A stretch of DNA of 64,000 bases from Agriotes lineatus (taxonomy: Eukaryota > Arthropoda > Insecta > Coleoptera > Elateridae): positions 1-64,000 of the forward strand of contig CALNHX010007695.1 of assembly GCA_940337035.1 (NCBI GenBank). Reading direction: 5' to 3'. Made by a program: the position numbers and the translations under genes. Below are positions 12,258 to 24,453 of this stretch, in pieces (the stretch's first letter is position 1; each line of letters begins with the position of its first letter). Below the pieces are notes generated by a model. The model was given only the letters and a program-made list of their open reading frames with translations. It was not told the origin of the DNA and searched no databases.

Positions 12258-12439
12258 TAAAGGTCCTCGTGATTCCACGGATATACATCATTACCGTACT
12301 TAGAAAACAGTAGTAATTCAAGCTTGAAACACATTATGCAGTAATAAATTAGGGCTTGTTTGATTTATTTTCTAAATTACTTCATTTAGCAGAACAATGA
12401 TAAATACAAGGGGATACTCTGTAACATTGGCTTAGTAAT
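12258..12439. other. Short spacer between LINE fragments
   Basis: No coding or structural signal recognised. Confidence 0.4.
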
Positions 12440-12850
12440 ATATTTTGCTTCTTATAGCATCCCACATCACACCCTTCAGTTTGGACCATACTTTTTGGAT
12501 CAGCCTGAAGGCATCTTTTTGTTTTTTAACATCTTACTCAACTTTCCGAAAGCAACCCATGCCAAACTTCTTCTCCCGTAGACTTCTTTACTTCTATTTT
12601 CTTTGCCTAGAGTTACGGTGTGCCCCAAATAAACATATCTGTTCACTTCCTATCATTCTTGCTCTTTTACTTAAACTGGGTCGAACGCTTCTTAATAGTC
12701 TACAAAAGCTAAATATAGATCAAAGTAAAACTTAGATTTTTCGATTAGTATCCTCATAGATAGGTGTTCGCTAGTATTGTAATCTCTTCTGAAGCCGGCT
12801 TGTTCGGTTGGTTGATGGTCATCTAACTATATTTTCTTTCTGGGTGAGGC
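12440..12850 (-). pseudogene. RTE-clade LINE fragment with internal deletion
   Basis: Minus-strand translation gives QPTEQAGFRRDYNTSEHL and YLAFVDY-EAFDP (RT fingers and first catalytic box, about 12640-12840). It then jumps directly to VNRYVYLGHTV, LGKENRS and WVAFGKLSKMLK (12450-12640), which lie far downstream of that box in the complete RTE at 6697-9196. The YADD region is missing between them. The fragment is close to, but distinct from, the RTE copy to its left. Confidence 0.75.
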
Positions 12851-13193
12851 TGTTATATGCATAGTGTGGATTGTAGTAATCACGAAATATTCATTTCTAT
12901 GTCTGCTGATTCAGAAAACAGTTTTCCGAGAGAATGTCTGACTGCGAGGTTGTCAGTCCGTCTGTGTCGTCCAGACCAGATCAACCTGAAAATGTATTTC
13001 TAGGCTTTTAATATAGATTCCAAGATGTCAACGATTGTTGAAAAAAAAGCGGCGAACCGGTAGTGCTACTTTGTTTTTGTTTTATTTCGTTTTGCGCAAA
13101 ACTTTTACATTAGGTTGATAAAAATAAAATTATTAAAACGGATCATATACTACGCAATTATTTATAACTTTCTTCGTAAGAAGTCTAAACATT
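12851..13193. other. No recognisable gene
   Basis: AT-rich spacer without motifs. Confidence 0.4.
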
Positions 13194-14095
13194 GATCATC
13201 ATCATCATTATTCTACAGCCCAGCTTGGATCTTAGTCTATTCAAGTAACTTTTTCCATCTATCCCTGTCGTGGGCTACAGCTTTTCAGTTTCGTATTCCC
13301 ATGCTCTTAAAGAGGCTTTTTTTCTACTGCATCTAACCATCTGAGTTTGGGTCCTCCACCAGCGCTTTTGCGTTCCAGTTTGGCTAATTGAATGCGTTTG
13401 GTTGGGTTTGCGTCGTCTTTTCTAACAACGTGGTCTTCCTATTTACGTCTTGATTATCTTGATTACGTCTACGTTATCATATAGTTCATATAGTTCCTGG
13501 TTGAATCTTCTTCGCCATATTTCATTGTCCATCACGGAACCCTGTGTGGTTCGTAGGACTACTTCCTACCAGGAATACTTTCCCTAAACTGGTTAGTGTC
13601 GTCGTTTCTAAAGCGTACGTTAGAATGGGTTGTATTACCGTTCTATATATGATGCTTTTAGATTTTCTTATATTATTACAGTGCTTTTTGAATCCATAAG
13701 ATTACTTATTTGCGAGCAGGATTCTTCTTTTAACTCCCTCTTTGTTTTTCCTTCGTTATTTATTTGTGACCTTTAGTATGTGAAATCTCGGCCTCATTCT
13801 GTTTCTTCGTTCTTTCGTGCGCGCTACGACCATGCATTTTTTCTCTCATTAACCTCTAACCCCATATTACTTGTCGCTATTTCTAGGTGGACCAAAGTTT
13901 CGTATTTGCTTTGGATATTCCACCTATAATAGGATGTCTTCTGCATATGTTAGTGTTTGAGTAATTTCGTGAATATGGACCTTGTCGTTTTAATTTCGAA
14001 ATGTGGTATGCCTTTCTCTAGGGCAATATCAAACAAAGGGCACGCAAGTGAGTTGCCTTGTCTTACTGCTTTGCAAGTCATAACTTTTGGGGTGT
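13194..14095 (-). pseudogene. 3' part of an F52C9.6-like non-LTR retrotransposon
   Basis: On the minus strand, 13940-14090 reads KAVRQGNSLACPLFDIALEK, matching the LRQGDxLxxLLFNxALE box of RT proteins often labelled F52C9.6-like. Between 13500 and 13640 it reads MDNEIWRRRFNQELYELY, and to 13195 a degenerate GRPRxRW-type tail ending near LNRLRSKLGC. A GATGATGATGAT tail lies immediately beyond (about 13197-13210). Stops and frame changes are numerous. The upstream parts of what is probably the same copy lie at 15020-15415 and 17835-18560. The family label rests on motif memory only. Confidence 0.65.
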
Positions 14096-15019
14096 CTTAT
14101 TTTGTATTTTTAGCGAGCACCGTACTCGTTTCATACGCAGTTGTTATGGAAAAAAGTGACGTATTTGGAGCGGTTTTTACGAATTGTCCTCGCCGTCGTT
14201 CTGAACTTCTTCGACTTTGTAGCGGTGACGTTCCGTTCTTCCTGAGTAGTAGGTGATTTATTTTTTCAGAGCTTACTCTATTCAGTCCAATTTCGACCGT
14301 TAGGAGTAAGTTGCAGGTGGTTGTTTGAGCCTGCTTTCTTATTCTTGTCGAATTGGTTAGCGAGGTGTTTTCAACTGGCATGAATGTTTACGTACCGTGA
14401 TGTTTTCGTCTCATATCGCATACCTGTTATCAAGTTTTCCAGTGTGATGATACCTTTGGATGCGAGAGTTTTCTCGGCCTTCAGTCTTGGCGAATCCCAG
14501 CGGATGAAGCCACCTTAATCCAGAGCCCGGGTTGGCCTGTTTGCTATTGCCGTGAGATAATATTGTACTGAGGGAGCAATCTCACCGAGGGGGCGACAGT
14601 TTAAACTTTGTCCTTTATTATCTGTTAATCTAGAAATTGTGGCCCTAAGTGCGATAGTGTTGAGGTTGGTTTTTCTTACATTATATCTTGCGTAATGCCG
14701 TTGCTACAGCACCTACGATGAGTTGTCCTTAATGACTCATCAAATTTTAATTTGCTTTAGTAATGTAATTCACGGTTAAACTTGAAAAATTCATGTAGTT
14801 TTCTAATTTAGTGTAATTATTATCGTATTTATATATTTGATGCTTATATTTTTAGAACTTACTTTAATTTCGTGCACCGGCGTACTAAATATTTGTATTC
14901 ATGTGCCATATTTTTTAATATTATACATTTGACAGCGAATGTGTGTGCTTATGTTAATATAAACTGAGTTACAACCTGTTTAAAATATTTATTGCATTTC
15001 AGACTATGTTAATTTTGGT
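14096..15019. other. Unrecognised sequence interrupting the LINE
   Basis: It lies between RT pieces that should be closer together, so it is probably an insertion. There is a 94-residue open frame on minus (14097-14381) and a mixed-GC stretch at 14440-14600, neither with a recognised motif. No terminal repeats or target duplication were found by eye. Confidence 0.4.
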
Positions 15020-15415
15020 GTAAGTAACAGAGTTTTGCAAATTTTCATAGCTTTTGTGGGATTCCTAGTTCTGCCATGGCATAGTACAATACGTTTGAGG
15101 AATTTTCTGTATATAAGATTGTACAGAATTTTGCTCGCTTTCTCCTACCGTTGGCTAGCAACTTTGTTAAATAGTAATCAGATGTTTTCCTCCCTACTTG
15201 ATTAGTTCGGATGGTATATTACTGCAGTCAGAGGAGTTGTTATTATTCAGCTTTTTAACTACTTTGCGGACTTTTAGTAGAGTGGGGGGTGGTGGTTTTT
15301 CGTCTGTCGTGGCGTGGACTGGTCTCTACTTCTACCAGTTCTTTAATGTTTCCGCTTCAGCGTTCTTTAAAATATTCTCCTAATTTTTCGAGAACCTCCA
15401 GTTTTGGCTAACCAC
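15020..15415 (-). pseudogene. F52C9.6-like LINE, RT N-terminal region
   Basis: Minus-strand reading gives PPPTLLKVRKVVKKLNNN, then SNIPSELIK-GG, and further on AMAELGIPQKL. These are the finger-region motifs that precede the catalytic boxes in this RT type (usual form: KAIKKLKNNKAPG, then IPAELIKYGG). In-frame stops show decay. Position and strand fit a single element running from 18560 down to 13194. Confidence 0.65.
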
Positions 15416-17639
15416 ATTCATTTTCTATCTTTATACATTGTTTCACTCTTAAACGAAAGGGTTGGCAAGGCCTCGGCTAGCGTTTTTAACTCTCGGCAAA
15501 AAATGGCGTGATGTAAGGATCAGGCTAATAAATGCTTCGGGCTTTTAAACTGAACAGAAGGATAAATACAAATTTAGCACCTTCTCGTTACTCACAACCT
15601 ATAAAAACAAAACTAGCTACTTAAAAATACGCCACCTACCTTTATTGTTCCACCGCATGCCTAGATTACTCGTTCAGCTAGAGGGGTTGCAGAAGGAAAC
15701 AAACAAATAATAGCAATAAGGGCATTTATTTGAACCGAAATATCGCAATAACACATGAATTACTTGTATTAGCCCTTAGACCATGTGACAACAAAAAAAG
15801 TGGTAGAACTATTGCCCATCAAATGAAATAATAAATCATAATTGGCAAATTACTTCCAAATATTCAATCCACAAAATGCCAATTATAGCTTAATTCACAC
15901 TCTAGAACAACACCTGTGCTATAGCAATTGCATAACAAACAACGCATAAAGTGCGGTACATGAGTTATAATGCACATGCTTATTTCAGCAATTTTAAATT
16001 GTTAAATTCTCGCTCATTAGAGTTATTAGGGTTTGAGCCAAGAAGGTTGATTAAAGTCGTTCAGTTTGATTTGATAAGATCTTACTAAGAACTGAGATAT
16101 GTAAGGCAAATGCCTTTGTCGGAAAAGAGGGCTGCTATAGCATGTACTTACAGTTTAACTTGATGTTGCAGTCCAGCGATCGCAAGTGGAATTCTCCTGT
16201 TGTGTTGCATCCATCCATGAAGACGCTAAGCTAGATTTGGATGACAAATTCTGAGACTCCCAAAGCGAAGGCGCCACAGTTATAAGTCAGAAAACCACAA
16301 AAGGTAGCGGCATATGTCGGAATTTCTAATCCATACGAAAGCAGAATCAATGGAACTGAGTTAACTGAATTGCTAGCCTTCGTTTGAGCCCAATTAGTCC
16401 ATGCAGGACCATAACCCACACTAAACGATTTTAGCTTCTTCTAGCCCCTAACTGCCTGATTTTAGCCCGATTTTGGCTCGTAATTGCTAGATTTTGGACC
16501 GTACTGTCAGCTTAAATGTTAAAAATTAGTTGCGAAAATAAGTACGCAAAAGAATTCTTACCGAACGGTTTTCTCTGTTTAATTATAGCAGAGGACGCTT
16601 CGCAGCGATTTCAATCGTCGGCAGAGCAAGGGAACCCAGCCTAAATATTTAAAATTAGCACGCACGAATACAATGGGATGAGCTTCCTTACCTACACAGA
16701 ATGCGTCTTACGAAAACAACTAAAACGGCTTCAGCTTAGCCCAGCAATTCAAATCCGCGAGACTCGCGAGAGCGCGCTTCTCGAAAAATTAATACTCTCT
16801 CAGCTTTTTGGCTGTTTGAGCGCCAACTCGAACCGAAATGCTTGACCAGTTCCAACACGAAAACGGCAGATGCTAATCGCGTCGCACCGCCTGCTGCGAT
16901 AATCTTGAATTATTTTGCTACAGCCATTAGATATAAGGTGGTCCGAAATAAGGTGACAAATGCATTAACGCGCTACAGAAATAAAATTGAAACTAAGCGT
17001 TACAACATTGGGAGACTTAGTTTGAATTCTCGTCGCATTTAAAAAATGTCTTCGTATTTGTACTGCGTTCGCATAAAAGACGAAGAAAGTATTGTAATCG
17101 CAAAAAATTCACCTTCTCACATTTCTTCATATTATCACGTTTCAGGGTCCTCAGATGACGAAGAACGGGTTTTCTCAGTCCCGTCTGTCTGTCGGTCTGT
17201 TTGTTTGTGTGTTGCCAGTATAACTCAACAACTATTTAAAGAGGAAGACGATATTGTTTATGCGGATTGTATGTTTACCTGGCGAAACTGAAAAAAATCG
17301 GTCAAATATATACAAGGTAAGCACCATAAAAATAAAATTCTGCCTCTTTTTGTCTTCCCTCAAGAACTATTGATTAAATAGAAGTAATACCTTGTCCATA
17401 GCTCAGGTTTTTACCCTTGACAATAAAGGGCATATTTTGGAACCAACATATAGGGGTGGACACCTCAAAAATGAATGTTTTCTATTTTTGCTTTAACTGT
17501 TAAACATATAAAAGAATTAATTTGCACATAGCTGAGACTTTACCCTTAACGAAGATAGAACCCAACAAAGACAGGATAAATGTTATAAGAGAGAAACAAG
17601 GGCAATGAATAAATGCGTTGTGATTAATGGAGCTACTTC
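15416..17639. other. Unrecognised 2.2-kb stretch, no repeat family seen
   Basis: It contains short frames at 16231-16419 (minus), 16842-17042 (plus) and 17046-17291 (plus), without motifs. A GTAAGT on minus at about 16150 follows the 16231-16419 frame in a plausible donor context, but I cannot support an exon. GC is higher than average around 16580-16900. Confidence 0.35.
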
Positions 17640-17735
17640 ACAGAGACTGGAACGATCCAGCGTGCTAGCATTCAAGAAATGGTTCAGAGTTAGAATCGCA
17701 ATGGCATGCGCTGAAGTTCGAATCCCACTGCCGGT
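17640..17735 (+). repeat. tRNA-like B-box relic, possible SINE fragment
   Basis: GTTCGAATCCCACTGCCGG at about 17716-17734 matches the T-arm and 3' end of a tRNA (pol III B box). A T8 run, resembling a pol III terminator, follows within 10 bases. No matching 5' acceptor strand or clear A box is found at the right distance, so this is not a functional tRNA. Confidence 0.3.
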
Positions 17736-17834
17736 AATGATTTTTTTTAAATTTAAAAATTGATTTTTAAAATTGTTTAGTGTCACACCGTCCATTTGAG
17801 AAGGAAGTTCTGAATAAAGCCTTTTGCAGATTTT

Positions 17835-18560
17835 GTGTTATATGATTATACGTTTTTGCTCCGATTTTTGTTTCAATACAGTAGTGGTCAGAGTCAATGT
17901 TTACACCTCGGTAGGATCTTACACCCAGAAGCTACGAAATGTGGCGTTCGTCAATCAGTAGGTCTATTTGATTGGATGTGTTCCCATCTGGGTTTGTGCA
18001 CGTTTCCTTATGGATGTTCTTGTGGTCAATTTTGGTGCTACCCACAATCATATCTCTTAATGCAGCAATGTATACCCACTATTGATTCACTGTTATTGAT
18101 CTTTTTATCTCCTGTCTCATTCTTCGTCTGTGCGTGTACATTGATAATACTTACATTAAAAACTTTAAATCAGTGTGCAGCAAATCCGTTCGTTAATTGG
18201 CGAGAATCGTATTATTCCATGTTTTATAGTTTTATTTACAAGAAAGCCTGTGCCAAATGTGTGGCGTCCTATGGCAGCTATAGCATTAATCAAAGCTTGT
18301 TTTTTTAGATTATTCTATTCTTTATCTATCGCATTTCTTGGATTTCTGTGATATCTACTTTGCGGTGATTTGGTGATGAAAGTTAGTGAGTTTTAAGGCT
18401 GCTGGTCTATATTGGGTTCGCACGTGTCATATATTTATACGTAATTCTTTGTCCTTATTTAGATTGTATGGTCGTCTACGTAGGTTCAGTTCGGCTTCAT
18501 CTACCTGAGTTTTCATAACGGTAATTTTTTATGGGATGGGGTTGTTGGCTTCTTGCCCAA
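17835..18560 (-). pseudogene. F52C9.6-like LINE, endonuclease domain
   Basis: The minus strand at 17880-18080 gives DHKNIHKETCTNPDG, NQIDLLIDERH and RGVNIDSDHYCI, the end of an apurinic endonuclease with its SDH-type catalytic Asp-His. At 18330-18480 it gives eroded start-of-domain sequence (related to GTWNVRT and DITAIQEIRW in intact relatives). One in-frame TAG follows DERHIS. This is the 5' half of the LINE whose RT and tail lie at 15020-15415 and 13194-14095. Confidence 0.65.
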
Positions 18561-20039
18561 CCCTCCTGTTTTCCGGGCTTGAGACTTGCAACAGCAATCA
18601 TTGGGCTACTCGCTCCATCCAGCAATCACTGAAGAAAGAGTTGGAAAAGTGTCGTAGTTTCTGAAAAAATTGCAAAATTGAAAAAATAATAAAAATATAA
18701 TTTTGTAAAATAGTGCTGTACATATATTAAATATTTGTCTATAATTTTTGTTAATTTTTTAAAATATATAGGTTTTGAAATATTTAATTCAAAATATATT
18801 TTAAAACGTTTCTTTATTTGTTTGTCTTCCATTTAATTTAAAAACAGTCATACAAATTAATACATTTTATTAAGATATAGTAAAAGTCGTGTGCTGGAGA
18901 TAACTCATTTCTTAAACATGCAAATGTTGTTTATTTATTTATTTATGTATGTTGTTATTTATTTATTTTACTAGGGATACATACAGGAAAATCGTACGAC
19001 ACTCATTAATGACCAATAGAAAAATTAGTTCACAAGCCGTATCCAAGACAACAACAAAATTTCTTGGAAATTTTTTGTAGGTAGACATTACTTCTTTTTA
19101 GGGTTTGTGGCGTTACGATTTTCTTACCGAATCTCCATTCGAGCATTAAGTCATATCCGTAAATTATTTTTCGTGCATTCAACAACGTCCTAATTTGCCC
19201 TCGCGTCCCGCTCGGGCAAATTAATACGACGTTGTTGGAACGCACTCAAAAAAATTTCCGAAAAGAATTAATGCTCTTATGAGATTATATGTGATTACTT
19301 CCACTACAGTATCCACTATTTTGCAAAACAATATTAGCAAACTCTAAGTATATACAGAAAGTAGTTATAAACAATACTATAACACTAACATATATTAATT
19401 TATAAACTTACTATATAGGAGTATTTTAAAGACATTTTGTGAAACAGTAAATATGTCGATATGTAAACAACGAATATTTGACAATCTTGATTCGCGAATT
19501 CATAGAACACGTGCATAATAAGCCAAGACAAGCTGTAAAAAATTGTTCGAAAACTTGCTAGACTCTTTCATATATTTAGTTAAAATGCAGTTAAGTGCTT
19601 TTCATTAGCTTACCTATATACATCTTCTTCATAGAAAACTGGTAGAGCCAATTATGAACAGATTTAATTGGGCTGCAGTATGGGAAATTCAAAAAGCTCC
19701 TGTTATGTATCACTAACTCCTTTAATGACAATTTAAGGTGTCACCTTTGAATGAAGCTCAGAAAGTAATAATTTGAAGCATATTAAGCGATGGAATGACA
19801 AAATATTAATGTGATTTTTGAATAAATGGTGCTTTCTAATAAAACTATTATAGTAATTACGTAATTACACAAGAAATAATTTGATATTTTCATTGTCTTA
19901 ATTTTTTATGAAGGCGATGGTACGTTCCAACCAACGAAGCAATTTTAAAATTCAAATAAAATAGTAGAAAATACACTAAGTACTGTAATAGAAACCAACA
20001 TTTTTGTACATAAAGCTTCTAATAATTTCCAACTGTATT
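18561..20039. other. AT-rich spacer with possible LINE tail
   Basis: TTTA-repeat sequence at about 18931-18972 could be the AAATAAATAA tail of a minus-strand LINE. The adjacent minus frame 19030-19245 (71 residues) has no motif I recognise. The remainder shows nothing. Confidence 0.35.
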
Positions 20040-20930
20040 AAATTCTTCTAAACGAGGTTAAATGCCTTTGGCGCTATAACTTTTCCTGCTAGTAGCATTT
20101 CAGCAACGGAGGCGTCTAGGCATCTATGCTGATTATTACACAATGAAATTACCCTCATTTTGGCGCAGAAGGGTCCAGACGCCAATTTACATGGCACAAC
20201 TAGCACAGATAAGGCCTTTGCTGCCCCAACCTCAAATTGCGTTAACAAAAATTAATAGAACCTTCAAATAGCAAGAAAAACTCGCTTTAGACCAATTATT
20301 AAAAATTAATAGCAGTCGTTCTGAGCCCTGGTCCGTTGAGGAAAATCCAGTTCACATTTGCAAGTGTAACTTACTTTCACCCTAATATTAAACTCCGCCT
20401 TTTGAATTAATTACGCCTTCCTTATTGGCAATTTGGCTAATATGAAAATATCGTGGCGTTGTTGCTAATAATCGGATATTGCCCGCTTGCCCAGATTAGT
20501 GAGATTAAACTAAGACTTATCCTGCCAAAATCCGGTCGAAATTGCGCCGGACACAACTAATAGATAATTTTCAGTGTGCAAGAGAATTTGTGGGGCGTAA
20601 CCCGGGCATTAAACTTCGCAAATTTCGCTTGTGAGATGCCGCAGCGCGGATGAAACTGCAAAACTGGGGGAGTTAGGGCTTTGAAATGTCAGCGATCGCG
20701 GCGATAATGGAGTTTTTGCAGGTGCCCCGGAACAACCTGTTGTTTCTGACAATCCGATTGAAGACTTTTTGCTATTGTTCCTTTTGTTCTGTCATTTCGT
20801 ACCGGTTGTTCCCGCTTTTAAATCTCAGCGAGCTTATTTTAGCTAATTGAGATAAATTCCAGGGTTTGGAGCGAACTATGGTGAAGCAACGATGCCCCGC
20901 ATCTTTTTGTGACTAATGAAATAAAGTATA
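20040..20930. other. GC-balanced block without repeat or coding signature
   Basis: This block has visibly higher GC than its flanks, no transposon motifs, and only one 66-residue minus frame (20048-20248) of uncertain meaning. It could be host regulatory DNA that survived between insertions. That is inference from composition alone. Confidence 0.3.
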
Positions 20931-22380
20931 AGGACTTTATTTTATTTAAAGCATGTCAATTTAAAATGTTTAGCGTTACCAGAGCAGCTAAACTTGGCAT
21001 GTTAAGTACGCAAACAAATTAACAGGTTAAAAATTTCAGACACAAATGATCCTAACGGAGTGTTAGATCTTATAGAGAAAGAATGGAGTGATGAGGCATA
21101 CATTAAAACGAAGGTAGTAATTGGAGATCCTATAAAATTAAAGGAAGGATATGACAGAATCATCTTCTTAACTACCTCAACTGACAAAGGAGAAAAAATG
21201 ATACAAAGATTAGCAGAACAAGTTCAGGGAATAAATAAAGCACTAACGACCATTAAAGAAAGGAAAATAACGTGTGTTTCGAATAGAAGCGTCTTAAGCT
21301 ACATTGATACTGACGAATCTACAACAAACCAAAACTTGCAAGAGACACGTACCTTTATTGCCAATATAGAAGATCGGTAAAATAAGGACGGAATACTAGA
21401 ATATCGGAAATATCGGATTAAAAGATTTGGAAGCCCTTAAGATGGGACTACGTAAATCACATTAAAAAAAGTAGTAGTTGCGATTACTGATGAAAGGGAA
21501 ATTAGAGTAATAAGGAAAATGATTGAACTTACTTGTAAAAACGAAGAGATCAATGTTGAATTACAATTAACGGCCAAAGAATACCATACTCTGGTCAAAG
21601 AGGGTATGTGGGTATACTCCAGTAAAGGAGTTTCGAATATGATTGTGAAAATTAAACCAAACGTAGAAAAAGGCGTTACCTACGCGGGTATAATAAAGAC
21701 CCTAAAAGAAGGTATTAATATAGATGAAATGCAAATTCGAGTCAACACAGTGCGGAAACTAAATAATGATGTGAGACTAAACATAAAAGAATGCCAGCAA
21801 GGTGCGGGAAACAACTTTAAAAACTCAGCAAAGCATTTATTGGGGGAAAGTGCAACCAAAACAGAAATAATAGGACCAAGGAAAAAAAACAATTGTTATT
21901 AGAAACATCGACCCGGCGATTACAAAGGAGGAAATTAATTCCGCATTAACAAACTCACTAATGGACCCTAATCCCCGCATTACGGTCCACACCCTGAAAG
22001 AAACATATAGAGCTGACACTCAGGTGGCAACAGTTAGCTTGAAGGAAAAATCAGCAAATTTCCTCCTGAGGACAGAAAAAAATCAGAACTGGGTGGACAA
22101 ACTGCGTAATGCACGATTTCATTACACCCCTTTGATGTTATAACTGCCTAGGGCATGGTCACAAGGCCTTAGATGTGGAAAGGAATAGGGGCATACAGCA
22201 AAAGATTGCCAAAATGAGCTACACTGCTTCGAGTGTGATCAGGAAGGACATCGCGCAGCAACCATGGCCTGCCCCATATACAGACACGCACTAAGACACG
22301 AGAGAAATAGGAAAATAGGTTCCGCGGTGCAACCACAAGCTTGGAACCAAAAGACAAGATCAAAAAATTCTCCGATAGAA
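20931..22380 (+). pseudogene. R1-clade LINE ORF1 (gag-like), frameshifted
   Basis: Three linked frames (21060-21380, 21519-21902 and 21896-22143) give a Lys/Glu-rich protein with IVIRNIDPAITKEEI, typical of the RNA-binding part of R1/TRAS-type ORF1. From 22130 to 22300 come zinc knuckles: GHGHKALRCGKE, GHTAKDC and CFECDQEGHRAATMAC. The first knuckle is shifted and one has an in-frame stop. It lies directly upstream of ORF2 on the same strand. Frameshifts near 21385 and 21895 and after 22140 disable it. Confidence 0.8.
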
Positions 22381-22381
22381 A

Positions 22382-22488
22382 ATGAGAGTGATCTCCAAGA
22401 CTTCAATGATGGAGTACATCAGGATACTGCAAACTAATTTAAACAGGAATAAAAGCGCGCCCTCCTCTATAAAACTACTGAGACAATT
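22382..22488 (+). pseudogene. R1-clade LINE ORF2, N-terminal fragment
   Basis: MEYIRILQTNLNRNKSA (from about 22409) is the characteristic start of an R1-type ORF2 endonuclease. The frame is broken at 22489 by the LTR-like repeat and resumes at 24454 with DLAIVSEPN. Confidence 0.8.
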
Positions 22489-24449
22489 TGTTAAGTCATT
22501 TTGCTGTTGTAGATGCTTAATTGCATTTCACGCCTTTAGGGCAATTTGTTGCTATGTTAAAACCATTTTCAATCTTTGCGCACAAGTACAATCTCATCTT
22601 CCGCACATTTGATTCAGGTCATTTTGGTATTTTAAATAGCCACCTAGGCTTTAGGGCAGCGTGCCCGTATGCTAAACCCTTTTAGTTCTTTATTTGGCTC
22701 CATCGCCTAATTCCAGAATCATGATTTCGCACATATTTGGCCCCAAACGCAGTATTTCTCGTCGGTTGGAGCCCCCCTCTGATGGCGCTTTGGCAGCCGA
22801 GCGTTATCGCTCGCAAGAATTCCGAATCTTCTAGAAAACACGCCGTTGTGGCGTGATACCATTGTCGCCGGCATTAATTTGTTTCATTTTATCGCCTCGC
22901 GATTGGCTGCCGAGGTTTGGTCGCGTGGGGACGCGACCGATGTGACATGTGGCAGCGCTTCCCTCTGGGCAGTTGATCGCAGCCCGTTGCAGAAAGCGTT
23001 CGTTTGGTGGTTGTGTTACCCAGGCGGCGTCCTTCGGCCCCTTAGGTGCCCGAGGACGCCTGCCGCTGTCCTTGTAGTATTGTTGCCGTGGAGGCCCTCT
23101 TTTCCGTTGCCCGTCTCGAGCTGTGGCAGCGAGCGCTGCGAGAATTGTTTCACCTTCGAGAGGTGTTGTGGTTGTGCGAGCTTCGAATTGTTTCAGCGTA
23201 GCGTGGGTGCATCTGGAGTCCAGTTTCTGCTCCCGTAAGTAAGGGATCGTGCCCCTTTATCTCAACCTTCGAGGATCTGTCCCGCAGAACGAAAGTGGCC
23301 CATTTTTCGTCGTCCAGTTGTACGCGTCCTGACGCGTCTCACGTCGCCAGTATGGCGGATGTCCACTCATCCCTATAGCCGTCGAACATCGAATGTACCT
23401 GCCACCTAAGACTGCACCTGTCTCAACTCAACTGTACCAGGCACCCCAACCGCCTACATATTAAGGTATGTGTCTTTGAACTGATTACCGCTGTGAACGC
23501 AAGTGTACCTGTCTCGCGGAGAGCATTTAAGCCCCGCGTACGAGCTGTATTGGGACGCCGCGAGCGAGCCCGTCACATCTCTTGTGCCTACAGGCACTGT
23601 CGTCATATTTGTTCACTACTGTTTGCTGCATAAGGCGTCGCGCCCGCATATTTGTACATTCATTCCAAATTACAGACTGTCCATGTTGCAAGTGCTAATT
23701 TGTTCATTACTGTTTGCTGCATAAGGCGTCGCGCCCGCATATTTGTACATTCATTCCAAATTACAGACTGTCTATGTTACAAGTGCTACTTTGTTCATTA
23801 CTGTTCAACATCTGTCGCTAGGTTTAGAGCGCGCGCCAGCTGGTGTTCTTAGATATAATCTATTTATAGATATAGGGCGACGCACTCTGCTGCCCCATTA
23901 TAACCCGTGAGTCAATACATGATTTGTTAGTTAAGGGAACTATTGTTTTGTTTCGACTTGTGCATGTTCTGTTTCAGATAAGCGCCCCCTTCAGTGTACT
24001 GATTATTGTGCGACGGGACGAGGGAGCTTTGAGCGTACAGGTGGGTGAGACAGCTGCGGTCGTCTCGGTCGGATTGGCACCTAATTACAATCCTTGCATA
24101 AGGCAATCTCGAAATTGTTATTTGACCTTGCAACTCTTGAGTAATCCTATCGACGGAGTATTTTGCGTGCTTCGCTCCCGTCTAACCGTCCAGGCCCGGT
24201 TAGTCGGATTAAGACAGGCTTGGTGGCGCCCTCATAATTCTGACATACCCTATATTTATATATTATGCCGCAACACGCTTGCCCAGAACGTATCGTGTGA
24301 CTCACGCCCGACTCCCTGAGCGTTCCAGCCGTGGCCTTTAGCCTATTTTGAACCAATTTCAGGGCAAGTGTGCCAGTTTTTCAGGACTGATTCCGTGGTG
24401 CGATGCTCACCTTGGGTGGGTGTCGTAAAGTTCTTTTAATACCGTAACA
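22489..24449. mobile_element. LTR-like 2-kb repeat, copy A (1,961 bp)
   Basis: It starts TGTTAAGTCATTTTGCTG and ends ACCGTAACA, so the termini are TGTTA and TAACA, as in retrotransposon LTRs. AATT flanks both ends (22485-22488 and 24450-24453), a possible 4-bp target duplication. A second copy in the same orientation lies at 32984-34989. GC is much higher than the surroundings, and there is no long coding frame. It contains a 91-bp tandem repeat. It sits inside an R1 ORF2. A solo LTR is the best reading; an unrelated non-autonomous element is the alternative. Confidence 0.75.
23607..23820. repeat. 91-bp tandem repeat inside LTR-like copy A
   Basis: The unit begins ATTTGTTCACTACTGTTTGC and recurs with starts at 23607 and 23698 and a diverged start at about 23789. 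It corresponds in position to the 115-bp array in copy B but has a different period. Confidence 0.8.
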
Positions 24450-24453
24450 AATT

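Noticed and set aside
16150..16420. Host exon on minus with GTAAGT donor
   Set aside because: The frame contains a stop between the open part and the donor and has no recognised motif; no acceptor was found.
17835..18308. 157-codon plus-strand frame
   Set aside because: The minus strand of the same bases encodes endonuclease motifs (IHKETCTNPDG, NIDSDHY); the plus frame has no motif.
23924..24356. Frames of 68-131 codons in the LTR-like repeat, partly conserved in copy B (34473-34979)
   Set aside because: Both copies share DNA-level identity, but the frames differ in length and are shifted, and no protein motif is visible; repeat identity alone explains the similarity.
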